A stretch of 34,002 bases of DNA from Arenicellales bacterium (GCA_029287855.1 JARFQI010000073.1:1-34002), one strand, 5' to 3'; counted from the stretch's first letter, positions 1-10,448 are shown. Numbers and translations are program-made. The notes: generated from the sequence alone by a model not told the origin.

Positions 1-220
1 TACCAAAAGAAATGCCACCCTACCGTGTTGGCCTGCGGCTGCTCTGTGCGCTTCAGCGTAGAGCGGCGCTGCGGAACTCGCTATCGCTCAGACAGTCCTC
101 GCTTAATTCCGCTCTAAGCTTCGAGTGCTCGACAACACAAAAGGGGTTGAGATAAAAATCCAGGTCAACACCTGCTAACTAGCGTCTGACATAAAAATAC
201 ATCATTTCGATCACGCAACC

Positions 221-293
221 GTCATACCGGCGCAGGCCGGTATCCAGAGTCTTTAAAAAGAATGGATTCCGGCTAGAGCCATGCCGGAATGAC
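221..293 (+). repeat. Two-hairpin REP/BIME-like palindromic element, copy A
   Basis: ATACCGGC-GCAG-GCCGGTAT perfect hairpin (224-243) plus ATTCCGGC...GCCGGAAT (266-290); ends GTCAT...ATGAC. Confidence 0.85.
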
Positions 294-310
294 GGAAATG
301 TTCGTGTTTT

Positions 311-359
311 GACTTAAGTCTTTGATCCTTTGTCTTTAGTCCTTTGTCCTTGACCTTAA
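311..359. repeat. Degenerate 7-nt tandem repeat
   Basis: Seven consecutive heptads: gacttaa gtctttg atccttt gtcttta gtccttt gtccttg accttaa. Confidence 0.6.
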
Positions 360-406
360 ACGTCACGTTCAGGCTCGCCGAGAAGCACAGGATGGGCCGG
401 TGTCTT

Positions 407-446
407 CGGGATGCGTCTGTCTGAGCGCAGCGAGTTCAGCATCCCG
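407..446. repeat. Inverted repeat / hairpin in repeat-rich intergenic region
   Basis: CGGGATGC (407-414) and GCATCCCG (439-446) perfect 8-bp arms; outer arms GATGGGCCGG (391-400) and CCGGTTCATC (447-456) match 8/10. Confidence 0.6.
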
Positions 447-522
447 CCGGTTCATCCGAGCATCGCAGGGTACCCATATTGGTTTTTATATGGGCGGGTG
501 TGTCGGGTATCCTTTCTTTTGG

Positions 523-554
523 TTACTTTTCTTTGGATAAGCAAAGAAAAGTGA
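523..554. repeat. Strong 13-bp-stem hairpin in a dispersed intergenic repeat
   Basis: TTACTTTTCTTTG (523-535), loop GATAAG, CAAAGAAAAGTGA (542-554); all pairs Watson-Crick except one T.G. Confidence 0.8.
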
Positions 555-672
555 CTCGCCCAAAAAGGGCGAAAAATAAAGTTTAGATCTAGCAATAATA
601 AAAGAAGATAAAGAGTCAGTCGTGCGCTAGCACAATAGCAAACTATCGCCCGAAAGGGCAAAAACCTCCAAC

Positions 673-2043
673 TCACTCCCCCGCTACTGTCATCTTCTCT
701 ACCAGTATGGAACCTGTAATCGTATTGCCACGGTTATCGAGATCGTTCCCAACTTCGACAAATGACTGGAAAATATCGAGCAGATTGCCGGCGACTGTTA
801 TCTCGCTGACTGGATATTGAATCTCGCCATTCTCTACCCAGAAGCCGGCGGCGCCGCGGGAATAGTCGCCGGTCACATTATTGATGCCGAAACCGATCAG
901 TTCGGTCACCAGCAGGCCGGTGCCCATCTGTTTCATCAGGGCCGGCAGGTCACTGTTGCCATGTTCAATCATCAGGTTGTGAACCCCACCTGCATTGCCT
1001 GTCGTCTGTACACCAAGCTTGCGTGCGGAATAGCTGCTCAGCACATAATCCATCAAAATACCATCTTTGATGATAGACCTCTGCCTGGTAGCTACCCCTT
1101 CGTTATCAAAGGCCGCTGAACCGAGTGCTTTTGGCAGATAGGGTTGTTCAGAAATGTTGATATGGTCAGGAAAAATCTTCTTCCCCTTATGATCCAGCAG
1201 GAAGGATGACTTGCGGTAGAGTGCTCCGCCGCTAATTGCCGAAATCAAATGCGTCAATAAACTGCTGGCAACCTGCGCCTCGTAGATCACGGGGGTCTGG
1301 CAAGTGGTTATTTTGCGAGAACCGAGACGGTCGAGTGTCCGTTGTCCGGCGATCCTGCCAACTTCTGCTGCTGTCTGTAATGCAGACCGATCTCTTGCAA
1401 CGGTGTACCAGTAATCGCGCTCCATAGCCTGACCATCACTGGCAATTACCGAGCAGCTGAGAGAATGCCGGGTGCCATACCTGGTCCCGCTGAAGCCGTG
1501 TGTATTGGCATAAATACCAACACCCTCGTGACTGCTTACCGTTGCACCCTCAGAATTACTGATGGCACTACCGGCACCGCGGGCAACTTGTTCGCATTCC
1601 AGCGCCAGTTCCCTTGCCGTATCGGTATCCGGATTCCATGGATGCCAGAGGTCCAGGTCCGGTAGCTGTTGCGCCATCTGATCAGCATCCGCGAGGCCGC
1701 CACAATCATCTTCTGCAGTAAAGCGGGCGATACTGCATGCCGCATCGACAGTATTCCTTATCGCCTCGGCAGACATGTCTGAAGTACTGGCCGAACCACT
1801 TTTTTTATCAAAATAGACAGTGAGTGACAGTGATTTATCGCGATTATGCTCGATGGTTTCAATTTCGCCGAGGCGTACTGTCAGCGATGATCCCTGGGTT
1901 AAACTGGCATCCGCTTCAGCACTGCTGGCTCCGCATCGATTTACCGCATCATGCAATGCCTGATCGATGACCTCCTGTAATGGGGCAGCGATCTCGTTAA
2001 CTTCGGATGGTATGCTCTGCTGTAGATTTTTACCGGCACTCAT
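673..2043 (-). CDS. pmbA: TldE/PmbA family metallopeptidase subunit
   Basis: 456-aa ORF; PmbA/TldE-like C-terminus (...[29 protein letters not shown]); 4-nt overlap with the tldD ORF. Confidence 0.93.
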   Translation of the reverse strand: MSAGKNLQQSIPSEVNEIAAPLQEVIDQALHDAVNRCGASSAEADASLTQGSSLTVRLGEIETIEHNRDKSLSLTVYFDKKSGSASTSDMSAEAIRNTVDAACSIARFTAEDDCGGLADADQMAQQLPDLDLWHPWNPDTDTARELALECEQVARGAGSAISNSEGATVSSHEGVGIYANTHGFSGTRYGTRHSLSCSVIASDGQAMERDYWYTVARDRSALQTAAEVGRIAGQRTLDRLGSRKITTCQTPVIYEAQVASSLLTHLISAISGGALYRKSSFLLDHKGKKIFPDHINISEQPYLPKALGSAAFDNEGVATRQRSIIKDGILMDYVLSSYSARKLGVQTTGNAGGVHNLMIEHGNSDLPALMKQMGTGLLVTELIGFGINNVTGDYSRGAAGFWVENGEIQYPVSEITVAGNLLDIFQSFVEVGNDLDNRGNTITGSILVEKMTVAGE

Positions 2044-3485
2044 ACTTCTGTGCCTCCTACTGTCAGCTCGTCAATCTTCAGTGTTGGCTGACCAACGCCT
2101 ACCGGCACACTCTGTCCATCTTTGCCACAAACGCCTACGCCATGGTCGAGTTCCAGGTCATTACCCACCATTGACACCTGTGTTAGCACCTCGGGACCAC
2201 TGCCGATCAGTGTGGCTCCTTTAACCGGGTAAGTGACTTTGCCATTTTCTATCATGTATGCCTCGGAAGACGTAAAGACGAATTTGCCCGAAGTGATATC
2301 CACCTGGCCACCGCCAAAATTAACGGCATACAGCCCTTTCTCCACCGAAGCGATAATTTCTTCGGGGTCGGATTCACCGGCAAGCATATAAGTATTTGTC
2401 ATGCGCGGCATAGGTAAATGAGAATAGGATTCGCGCCGTCCATTACCGGTCGCCGCCATCCCCATTAAGCGGGCATTCATCTTGTCCTGCATGTACCCCT
2501 TGAGAATTCCATTCTCAATCAGCACTGTATTCTGGCCTGCTGTGCCTTCATCATCGATGGTCAATGAACCCCGACGTCCTGCAATCGTCGCATCATCGAC
2601 GACTGTGCATAGACTGGAGGCCACCCTTTCACCTATCCGTCCCGAGAACGCCGACGTCCCTTTACGATTAAAGTCGCCTTCAAGGCCATGGCCGATGGCT
2701 TCGTGCAGCAGAATACCCGGCCAGCCGTGACCGAGAACTACCGGCATCATGCCTGCAGGCGGTGCCTTGGCTTCCAGTTTAATCAGGGCCTGCTGTACAG
2801 CATCCCTTGCATATTGCAGTGCCTGGTCTGTATCAGTAAAGACAGTCAATCCAAAACGGCCTCCGCCGCCGGCAGTACCCTGCTCGCGGCTGCCATTGTC
2901 GTCAACAATGACAGTGACATTCAAGCGCACCAGTGGGCGGATGTCGGCCGCCAGGGTGCCGTCACTGGCAGCAATAAGCACTATATCCTGTACCGAGGAC
3001 AGGCTGGCCATCACCTGGGAAACCCGTGTATCCTGCTTACGCGCTTCAGCCTCAACGCTTTCAAGCAGATCAATCTTGGCCTTGTCTTCCAGCGTTGTGA
3101 CAGGATCAATAGTCGGGTACAGTGCCTCGCTGTTACCACTCTTCAAAGTGACAGGAACCTGCCTGTCGCTGCCGCTGCTGGCAATAGCCTTTGCCGTTGT
3201 CGCTGCCTGCTCCAGAGCCGGCAACACCAGATCATCTGAATAGGCAAAGCCTGTTTTCTCTCCACTGATAGCGCGGATTCCAACTCCCTGGTCTATATTG
3301 TGACTGCCCGATTTGACCTTGCCTTCTTCCAGGCTCCAGCTTTCGTGGCGGCTGTACTGGAAATAGATATCTGCATAATCCACCTGGTTGCTCATTAGCT
3401 GCGACATCAGCTTCTCGAGCTCCCGATCTCCGAGTGCCGTTGGCTCAAGTAGACGCTGGCGCGCCTGTTGCATGATTTCTGACAT
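2040..3485 (-). CDS. tldD: Metalloprotease TldD
   Basis: 481-aa ORF with [30 protein letters not shown] (TldD zinc motif) and a typical C-terminus. Confidence 0.96.
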   Translation of the reverse strand: MSEIMQQARQRLLEPTALGDRELEKLMSQLMSNQVDYADIYFQYSRHESWSLEEGKVKSGSHNIDQGVGIRAISGEKTGFAYSDDLVLPALEQAATTAKAIASSGSDRQVPVTLKSGNSEALYPTIDPVTTLEDKAKIDLLESVEAEARKQDTRVSQVMASLSSVQDIVLIAASDGTLAADIRPLVRLNVTVIVDDNGSREQGTAGGGGRFGLTVFTDTDQALQYARDAVQQALIKLEAKAPPAGMMPVVLGHGWPGILLHEAIGHGLEGDFNRKGTSAFSGRIGERVASSLCTVVDDATIAGRRGSLTIDDEGTAGQNTVLIENGILKGYMQDKMNARLMGMAATGNGRRESYSHLPMPRMTNTYMLAGESDPEEIIASVEKGLYAVNFGGGQVDITSGKFVFTSSEAYMIENGKVTYPVKGATLIGSGPEVLTQVSMVGNDLELDHGVGVCGKDGQSVPVGVGQPTLKIDELTVGGTEV

Positions 3486-3629
3486 ATGTAAGCTTCCTTG
3501 ATCGTGACTGTCTATACAGAAAAAGACAGGAAATGGGTTAAAAATTTACAGATGGGGTCAATGATATGGATTTCACGTATTGCAGAGTTTGCATCACTCA
3601 ATTACGTAATAGCCTGAACTTTTTTTACT

Positions 3630-4442
3630 TTAACACTTCATGCGGCGATGCTTTAGCGAAGGGAGATTTTTTCGAATGCCTGCAAGCAGATCGAGATCAA
3701 TTTGGGACAGCACTACACCCGGCCCTCTGGAGAGGCGATTGGAAACCCTTCCCCAGGGATCGACTATCATGGAATCACCATAAGTTTCGCGGCCATTCGC
3801 ATGAAAACCACCCTGTGCTGCTGCCAGCACATAAGCCTGGTTCTCGATCGCACGGGCCCGCACCAGCACTTCCCAATGTACACTACCGGTTAATGCCGTA
3901 AATGATGACGGCACGACGAGGATTTGCGCTCCTTTATCCGATAGTTGACGAAACAGTTCAGGGAAACGCAGGTCATAACAAATGGCCAGGCCGATACGAC
4001 CAAACGGTGTGTCAACTACCACCACCTTATCTCCGGCTTCTATGGTGGCAGACTCTGTATAAGCCTCAGAATTATTTAGTTCAACATCAAATAAATGGAT
4101 TTTGTCATACCGTGCAACACGCTCACCTTCACTATTGAATAGCAGGCAGGCACTACGACATTTTTCCGGGTTTTCTGTCGTCAGTGGAACGGTTCCCCCT
4201 ACTAGCCAAATTTTATGCCGGCGTGCCGCCTCCGCAAGAAAATTTTGTATATGTCCGTCACCAATCTGTTCTGCTTCATGCAACCGGTCCGTGTCCTTCA
4301 TCGGCATCATGTAAAAATTCTCAGGCAATACAATGAGTTTTGAACCAGATTCTGCTGCCTGGGTAATCAACCTTCCCGCTTCGAAAAGATTGGCGGCAAC
4401 GTCAGGTCCGGATGTCATTTGAATTGCTGCAACTTGTGTCAT
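3630..4442 (-). CDS. Carbon-nitrogen hydrolase family protein (nitrilase superfamily, Nit-like)
   Basis: ORF 3630..4490; likely start at internal Met 4442 (MTQVAAIQMTSG...). LPENFYMMP, GRIGLAICYDLRFPELFR and FTALTGSVHWEVLVRARAIENQAYVLAA motifs. Confidence 0.92.
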   Translation of the reverse strand: MTQVAAIQMTSGPDVAANLFEAGRLITQAAESGSKLIVLPENFYMMPMKDTDRLHEAEQIGDGHIQNFLAEAARRHKIWLVGGTVPLTTENPEKCRSACLLFNSEGERVARYDKIHLFDVELNNSEAYTESATIEAGDKVVVVDTPFGRIGLAICYDLRFPELFRQLSDKGAQILVVPSSFTALTGSVHWEVLVRARAIENQAYVLAAAQGGFHANGRETYGDSMIVDPWGRVSNRLSRGPGVVLSQIDLDLLAGIRKNLPSLKHRRMKC

Positions 4443-4557
4443 GGCTGTTTCCTTTTTTCTTCCTTCAAAATTCCGATCACTCCAGTCCATATCAGCTCAG
4501 GAGTGTATTCGAGGCGACCTAAAGCATCCATTCAATATAGTTCACAGCAACCCCTAT

Positions 4558-7500
4558 CTACTCAGGTGCCCCTGTTGATTGTATCTTATCAATGACCGGA
4601 TCTTCCCATAAACCACTTATTGTGTATTGATAATTGGTCCTATTATCCATTTGTTTCTGTATCGCCTTTGATGCCAGGTATGTCACCACACCTCCTGCAG
4701 GTCCACCGAGAACGAAACCGGCGACAGCAAGGTTACCGCCAATTGCAGGTGATATAGACATTTTGATATCAATATCCTGCTTTACCAGGCCAAGCTCCCC
4801 TTCCAGCCTAATGGTGGCTGAAGGACCGGGCATAATGAATTTAGATATTATCGCCGTACCCTGTTTGATTGACATGTCTGCCTCAATTTCGTCAAAAGCA
4901 AAGCCTTCTTCAGACAGGTCACTGAAGTCAAGTAACAGGCGGCGGCGCAGATTTTCTACATTCAGCACACCAAGCAACCTGCCTGCGCCGACTTCTACGC
5001 TTGATAAGCTCCCTTTATCCGAATGGATATCGAGCTTGCCGTCAAGAATCTCCAGTCGATAATCATAGGGAGCACCCTGCCATGAAATGCTCCCCGTGGT
5101 GCGAAACTTTTCACTTTCAAAATCAACATTGAAATCCAGTGCTTTCAAGGTTGTCAACATATCAGTACTGGTAAAATCCACACCGAAGTTCGATACCTGA
5201 TTTGGCCCGAGCCCGCTCCAGCGCCCTTTCGCAGACACTTTCATTTCCGGACGCTCTAGATTTAGATACTGCAGCTCCCAGTTGCCGGGTGTTGGCTCCC
5301 CTTGCAGGCTGAGACGTCCCAGCTTCATACCATGAAATTCCATGTCGTCGATGATTACATCCAGCACCGGGAACTCTGTTGGGTTTTGGGATGAAGTGGA
5401 TGACATCTGTTCCTTTTCAGCTTCATTCCAAATGGCATGACTCAATCGTGTTTTTACCCACTTTGAGGTGCGATCCCAGTTGAAGCCAATTTCACCCTTC
5501 ACTCGCTCACCGTGAACTTTACCTGCCCAGCTTCCGTCCTGCAGTCGATCAAATCCGAGATCAATATCTGCCAGGTCAACGCCTGAATAAAATGTCTTAC
5601 CGATTTTCGCAGTCATTTGAGTCAAAACTTCCGGTATGCCGCCATCACCTTCCTGTTCTTTTATATAACTATCCCATGGATCAAGATCCAGCATTGGCTG
5701 CTCAAGTTTGACAGCAAGTCCTTTCTTTTCACTGCACTCTGTACTCGTTATTCCAATTAGAATACAACCGCCTGTTAAAGCCATTTCATCTTTCTGCTCA
5801 TTAAAAAACAGTTTCCCATTGGCAAATGACGGCATAAAAAACGAAAGCTTCATTTTCTCATCAGGTAAAAAGCTAACATCAAGCTTTAATGGCAATGTAT
5901 CGCTACTTTGCTTAGATAACGGGTATGGAAAGGAAGAAGCGAGACCTTTAAGATCAGAGTCAATATGCAAACTTACTTTCTCTGATTCGAACCGCATATC
6001 ACCCTGCCAGGCAGCCTTGCCTTTCAGTTCATCGGCTATCCAGTCGCCGATTAATGTCCCCATATTTTCGGCATGAGCAACACCCTTTGCCTTCACCTCT
6101 ACCAACGGCGGCTGCCCTTCCTTGAGTGTATTTATGCTCAGTGCGACAGGACCGCCTCGCATTTTTCCCTGCAAGCTGCTTGATGAGAGAGAACGCTCTG
6201 TAAAATCAAGGCTGCCTTTTAGCTTTGTTATCCATGACGCATCGGGTAACTGTAATGCAGCATTTTCCGTTTTGAATTCTCCGTTGACCTGTGTACCACT
6301 GGTGTCTGCCAGAGGAATCGAGAGATCCAGTTTAAGTACCCCATGCCCTTTGCCTGCAAGGCGTATTTCCTGAACCGCAGTATCTTTAAACAGGGGGCCT
6401 GTTTGTAAAAATTTAATGACGTTGCCCAGTTCCCCCTTCATTTCGGTCCTGACGTTGACTTTCTGCTTTCCAGCTTCTGCCAGCTGTGATATGTGAACAG
6501 CGCTATTGTCGACTACCTGTCCAGATAAATCTCTCGCCGATCCGTTGACCCACAGATCGTTCCTGCCGATTAAGAGATCAGCATTTATACCAGTCAGGCG
6601 TGGCCAGCCAGTAGCAAACAACATACTGCCGGCTTCGATATTCGCTGTAACCTTAAGATCTTTTGCGCCGTTGACCGGGAAACCTTTAGCTGTGCCTTCG
6701 TAAATCATCCTGGCCGTATTGAGTCGACCACGAAAACCAGTATCTTCAAACCATTTTCTTATTCCTGGCTTCATCAAGCGAACCGGGTAATAGTGATCGG
6801 CCTGGGACAAATTGCCATTAATGAGATCAACATCGAGTCTCAGCAGCGGTGGCAGGCTTCGCTCAAATGGGACAGTAGCTATAAATTTTGCCACGGCCTC
6901 TGCATCAGCATTTTTCAGCCAGATTCTCTTACCGTCCACTTTCCAGGAATCTTCTTCCTTGCTCCAGCCCACATTGGCCTGCAGCTCGTCCAGCTTCAGC
7001 GGCTGCTCGTAAACCTTATCGAGAACTACCAGTGAGTTCTGTCCTTCTGCAACAACACTGCCACCGGTCCTGTTTACACTAATGTCAGCAGTCAGGCCTG
7101 TTGCAGCTGGATATACACTGTGTGCGTTAATCGTGCCGTCACTGACTGACATTTTGTAGAGAAAATCTGTTGGCTTGTTGAGAGGGCCATAGAGAGCAAG
7201 ACTGGCATTGTGGCCATTGCCTGACGGATACAGGTCTTTCACCAACTGAACAATTTTATTTTCGCTGGTAAGGGCATCCAGCACCGGTCTCAGATCAGCC
7301 AGTTTGACTTTGCTGATATGCACTGAAGATTTCTCAGCGCTATAGAAGGCTTTAATTCGTCCCGCGTGCCATGGCTCACCAGCAATCCCTATCAATGGAT
7401 TATCAAGCGACAACAACCATGAGTCTTCTATGTGCTGAAGACTGATGTCAGATTCAATACTGTTGACAGCAACTGGCTGGCCAAAACCACCGGTACTAAA

Positions 7501-8403
7501 CACCAGATCACGACCTGATATATGACCGTTTGCAGTTTCCACAACTCCATCCTGCCATAGAGTTGTAACATTTAAAGAGGCCCTGCCGGAAAAGCTCGGA
7601 ATTGCCAGCTTTTCGTGGAGAATTTGCGGCAAACGTGAAAACTCAATGTCACTAAGCTGAGTGCTGATGTTGCCATTCCAGCTCTGCAGTTGCGGAATAT
7701 TTCCACGAATATCGAAACTTACCGTCACGGCATCTTCTGAGACTGTTGGAAGCATAACTGACCCTTCAAGAAGGTGCCGCTTGCCGACGTTTTCCATTGA
7801 AAAATTGATGCCCGATACAGCAAATACATTTTCATTCAGTAAATGATCACGCCAGGTAAAACGACCATCTGTAATGCTGACTTTTCCCTGCCGGAAAAAT
7901 AGTGCCAACCTGCCTTCCTTAGGTGGCGGAGCTTTAAACTTTCCAATGTAAATATCACCTTCTGCAGAACGGCTGACATGAACCACTGGACTTTTCAGGT
8001 TTATCTCCCTGAATACAAACTTGCCCTGTATCAACGGTATGATGTCAAGATAGAGACTGAGCTCATCGAGGCTGAGCTGTACGATATTCTCACCGTCGGA
8101 ATCTTTCAGCGCCAGCTTGCGTGCATGCAATGCAGGATAAAGACCGCGCCAGTCGGCAGCCATTTCACCAATGACTACTGGCTGGCCTATCTGCTTTGTT
8201 AGAAAATTCTCGACTTCGGCCTTACGGTCTACCAGGGCGGGCAGCCAGAAACGAAAGACCGTGATGACTACCGCGGCGATAACAAACAGAAAAATACCAA
8301 AATGCCAGGCGAGACGCGCGCAATGAATGCAGGTCATACTGAACCATGACCACATGGCGGACAGCAGATTTTTTTCCTGTTTGGTGTTCATTGATTCACG
8401 CAA
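4558..8403 (-). CDS. yhdP: YhdP family protein (AsmA-like, large envelope protein)
   Basis: 1281-aa ORF with N-terminal TM segment, AsmA/DUF3971-like composition and C-terminal GGNLAVAGFVLGGPAGGVVTYLASKAIQKQ; sits next to rng as expected. Confidence 0.9.
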   Translation of the reverse strand: MRESMNTKQEKNLLSAMWSWFSMTCIHCARLAWHFGIFLFVIAAVVITVFRFWLPALVDRKAEVENFLTKQIGQPVVIGEMAADWRGLYPALHARKLALKDSDGENIVQLSLDELSLYLDIIPLIQGKFVFREINLKSPVVHVSRSAEGDIYIGKFKAPPPKEGRLALFFRQGKVSITDGRFTWRDHLLNENVFAVSGINFSMENVGKRHLLEGSVMLPTVSEDAVTVSFDIRGNIPQLQSWNGNISTQLSDIEFSRLPQILHEKLAIPSFSGRASLNVTTLWQDGVVETANGHISGRDLVFSTGGFGQPVAVNSIESDISLQHIEDSWLLSLDNPLIGIAGEPWHAGRIKAFYSAEKSSVHISKVKLADLRPVLDALTSENKIVQLVKDLYPSGNGHNASLALYGPLNKPTDFLYKMSVSDGTINAHSVYPAATGLTADISVNRTGGSVVAEGQNSLVVLDKVYEQPLKLDELQANVGWSKEEDSWKVDGKRIWLKNADAEAVAKFIATVPFERSLPPLLRLDVDLINGNLSQADHYYPVRLMKPGIRKWFEDTGFRGRLNTARMIYEGTAKGFPVNGAKDLKVTANIEAGSMLFATGWPRLTGINADLLIGRNDLWVNGSARDLSGQVVDNSAVHISQLAEAGKQKVNVRTEMKGELGNVIKFLQTGPLFKDTAVQEIRLAGKGHGVLKLDLSIPLADTSGTQVNGEFKTENAALQLPDASWITKLKGSLDFTERSLSSSSLQGKMRGGPVALSINTLKEGQPPLVEVKAKGVAHAENMGTLIGDWIADELKGKAAWQGDMRFESEKVSLHIDSDLKGLASSFPYPLSKQSSDTLPLKLDVSFLPDEKMKLSFFMPSFANGKLFFNEQKDEMALTGGCILIGITSTECSEKKGLAVKLEQPMLDLDPWDSYIKEQEGDGGIPEVLTQMTAKIGKTFYSGVDLADIDLGFDRLQDGSWAGKVHGERVKGEIGFNWDRTSKWVKTRLSHAIWNEAEKEQMSSTSSQNPTEFPVLDVIIDDMEFHGMKLGRLSLQGEPTPGNWELQYLNLERPEMKVSAKGRWSGLGPNQVSNFGVDFTSTDMLTTLKALDFNVDFESEKFRTTGSISWQGAPYDYRLEILDGKLDIHSDKGSLSSVEVGAGRLLGVLNVENLRRRLLLDFSDLSEEGFAFDEIEADMSIKQGTAIISKFIMPGPSATIRLEGELGLVKQDIDIKMSISPAIGGNLAVAGFVLGGPAGGVVTYLASKAIQKQMDNRTNYQYTISGLWEDPVIDKIQSTGAPE

Positions 8404-8646
8404 ATACCCTGAGCAGATTATTGATTATATTCTGATAAATTAATAATTTCTGATGCAATTCTCCAGGCGGCTTCAGCATATTTAGTTTATGCAGGTAACA
8501 TTTAACTAATAATAACTAAAAACGCTAGAAATACCGTTGATCCGGCTAAAAAACGCACCGGTCAGCAAAATCTTTACTCATTTTGGACTGCTTATATCTT
8601 GAAATGTAAGAAGAACACACGGAAATAATAAACAACAGAGGACGTC

Positions 8647-8811
8647 ATGGAATCAGTCATTGAACCAGTGTTAGACAGTGATGCCGGGAATATAGAAATA
8701 GCCATCTACATGGCAACAGAGATTGAAGATGCCCTGACGAACATCTATCGAAATAATGATAGGCATATCAACAAGAAATTAAATCAACTGCATGCCAACC
8801 GGAAAAACTGA
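8647..8811 (+). CDS. Small hypothetical protein (54 aa)
   Basis: ATG at 8647 to TGA at 8809-8811: MESVIEPVLDSDAGNIEIAIYMATEIEDALTNIYRNNDRHINKKLNQLHANRKN; purine-rich AGAGGA upstream of the ATG; below the ORF-track length cutoff. Confidence 0.5.
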   Translation: MESVIEPVLDSDAGNIEIAIYMATEIEDALTNIYRNNDRHINKKLNQLHANRKN

Positions 8812-8850
8812 TTAGCTTATCTGAGGCGGTGCGTAAAAACCCAAACGCTG

Positions 8851-10317
8851 TCACATCATTACTACATCATATTCATCCTGCATATAAAGTGGCTCGACCT
8901 GTAATTCAATCTTCGCATTAATGAACTCCTGCAAGTTCGCCAGGCTCATCTGTTCCTCATTGAGAAGCATGTCAATTACCTTCTCTGACGCCAGGATGCG
9001 ATAACTGACAGTTTCATACTCCCTGGAATCCCGCATAATCTCTCGAAAAATGTCATAGCAGATGGTCTGTGCCGATTTTACTACCGCCTTGCCATGGCAA
9101 ACCGGGCAGACTTCACACAATATATGCTCAAGGCTTTCTCGTGTTCGTTTGCGCGTGACTTCCAGCAGGCCCAATGAAGTCATTTCAGTTATATAGTTCT
9201 TTGCACGGTCTTTCGAAAGCCCCCGTTTCAGTGCTCGCAATACCTGTCGCTGATGTTCGATTTCGATCATATCAATGAAATCAATAATAATGATACCGCC
9301 TATATTTCGCAGTCGCAGCTGCCTGGCAATGGCCTGGGCAGCCTCAAGATTTGTCTTGAACAGCGTCTCTTCCTGATTTCGATGACCGACAAATGCTCCA
9401 GTATTAACGTCAATAGTGATCATTGCTTCAGTCTGATCAATGACGATGTGGCCACCGGATTTAAGTGGTACTTCGCGACTCAATGCTTTTTCTATTTCAT
9501 CTTCAATTGAATAGAGGTCAAATATCGGGCGCTCGCCAGGATAATATTCAACCCGGTCAGCGAGTTCCGGTAAGAATTCCGCAGCAAGTTCACTGGCCAG
9601 TTTCCATGTTTCTTTAGAGTCTATACGGACTTTTTCTACATTATCTCTAACCATATCGCGCACAGTGCGAATCGCCAGCGGCAAATCATTATAGATAACG
9701 TCACCGGGTTCACTGCCTTCCTGCTTCTGCTGCAGGCGCTGCCAGATTTTTTGCAGGATGGCGATGTCTGAGCGTATTTCCTCTTCCGATGCCATCTCGG
9801 CGATCGTACGGATAATATATCCACCTTCCGAATCTCCCACCTGGCTTTTCACTAAATCTTTCAGTCGCTTTCGCTCACTGTCACGTTCGATTCTCTGTGA
9901 GATGCCAATGTGTGACGAAAAAGGCAGAAAGACCAGGTTTCTGGCAGGGATGGCAAGCTGCGTGGTCAGCCTGGCGCCTTTACTGCCGATCGGGTCCTTT
10001 ATAACCTGAACTACCAGTTTCTGGCCATCGTGCAATTTTCGCGAGATACAATCATCTTCTTTGATGTTTTCCGGAGAGCCGTTTAAGGCATTCGGGTAAA
10101 TGTCCGAAGTATGAAGAAAGGCTGTTCGCTCCAGGCCAATATCAATAAATGCGGCTTGCATACCAGGCAGGATACGAACCACCTTACCAACATAAACATT
10201 ACTGACAATTCCGCGTGCCGCGTTTCTTTCGATATGTATTTCCTGCAGCAAACCGTTCTCAACCAGGGCAACGCGCGTTTCCTGCGGGGTGACATTGATG
10301 AGTATTTCCTGAGACAT
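8851..10317 (-). CDS. rng: Ribonuclease G
   Basis: 488-aa ORF; MSQEILINVTPQETRVALVENG start, S1-like YVGKVVRILPGMQAAFIDIG, GGIIIIDFIDM, CEVCPVCHGKA zinc-link motif. Confidence 0.97.
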   Translation of the reverse strand: MSQEILINVTPQETRVALVENGLLQEIHIERNAARGIVSNVYVGKVVRILPGMQAAFIDIGLERTAFLHTSDIYPNALNGSPENIKEDDCISRKLHDGQKLVVQVIKDPIGSKGARLTTQLAIPARNLVFLPFSSHIGISQRIERDSERKRLKDLVKSQVGDSEGGYIIRTIAEMASEEEIRSDIAILQKIWQRLQQKQEGSEPGDVIYNDLPLAIRTVRDMVRDNVEKVRIDSKETWKLASELAAEFLPELADRVEYYPGERPIFDLYSIEDEIEKALSREVPLKSGGHIVIDQTEAMITIDVNTGAFVGHRNQEETLFKTNLEAAQAIARQLRLRNIGGIIIIDFIDMIEIEHQRQVLRALKRGLSKDRAKNYITEMTSLGLLEVTRKRTRESLEHILCEVCPVCHGKAVVKSAQTICYDIFREIMRDSREYETVSYRILASEKVIDMLLNEEQMSLANLQEFINAKIELQVEPLYMQDEYDVVMM

Positions 10318-10448
10318 AAATTGACCTTTATTGATTTATGTTTTATCACTGCCAAATATAAGTGGTGAAGGCAACTTCCGGCGGCCTGCATAAGTTATAG
10401 AGATTTCCATAATGCAATGCATGTAACGAAAAATAGTGCTATACGAGA

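Noticed and set aside
557-571. CGCCC-AAAAA-GGGCG as a rho-independent terminator
   Set aside because: Short stem and no U-tract immediately after it on either strand.
452-676. 74-aa minus-strand ORF ([12 protein letters not shown]...QRKVTKRKDTRHTRPYKNQYGYPAMLG)
   Set aside because: It is a translation of the dispersed intergenic repeat with its 13-bp hairpin; low-complexity Leu run and no plausible protein signature. Likely the common repeat-derived false ORF.
2688-3243. Long plus-strand ORFs (183 and 164 aa) antisense to tldD
   Set aside because: Shadow ORFs over a well-supported coding region.
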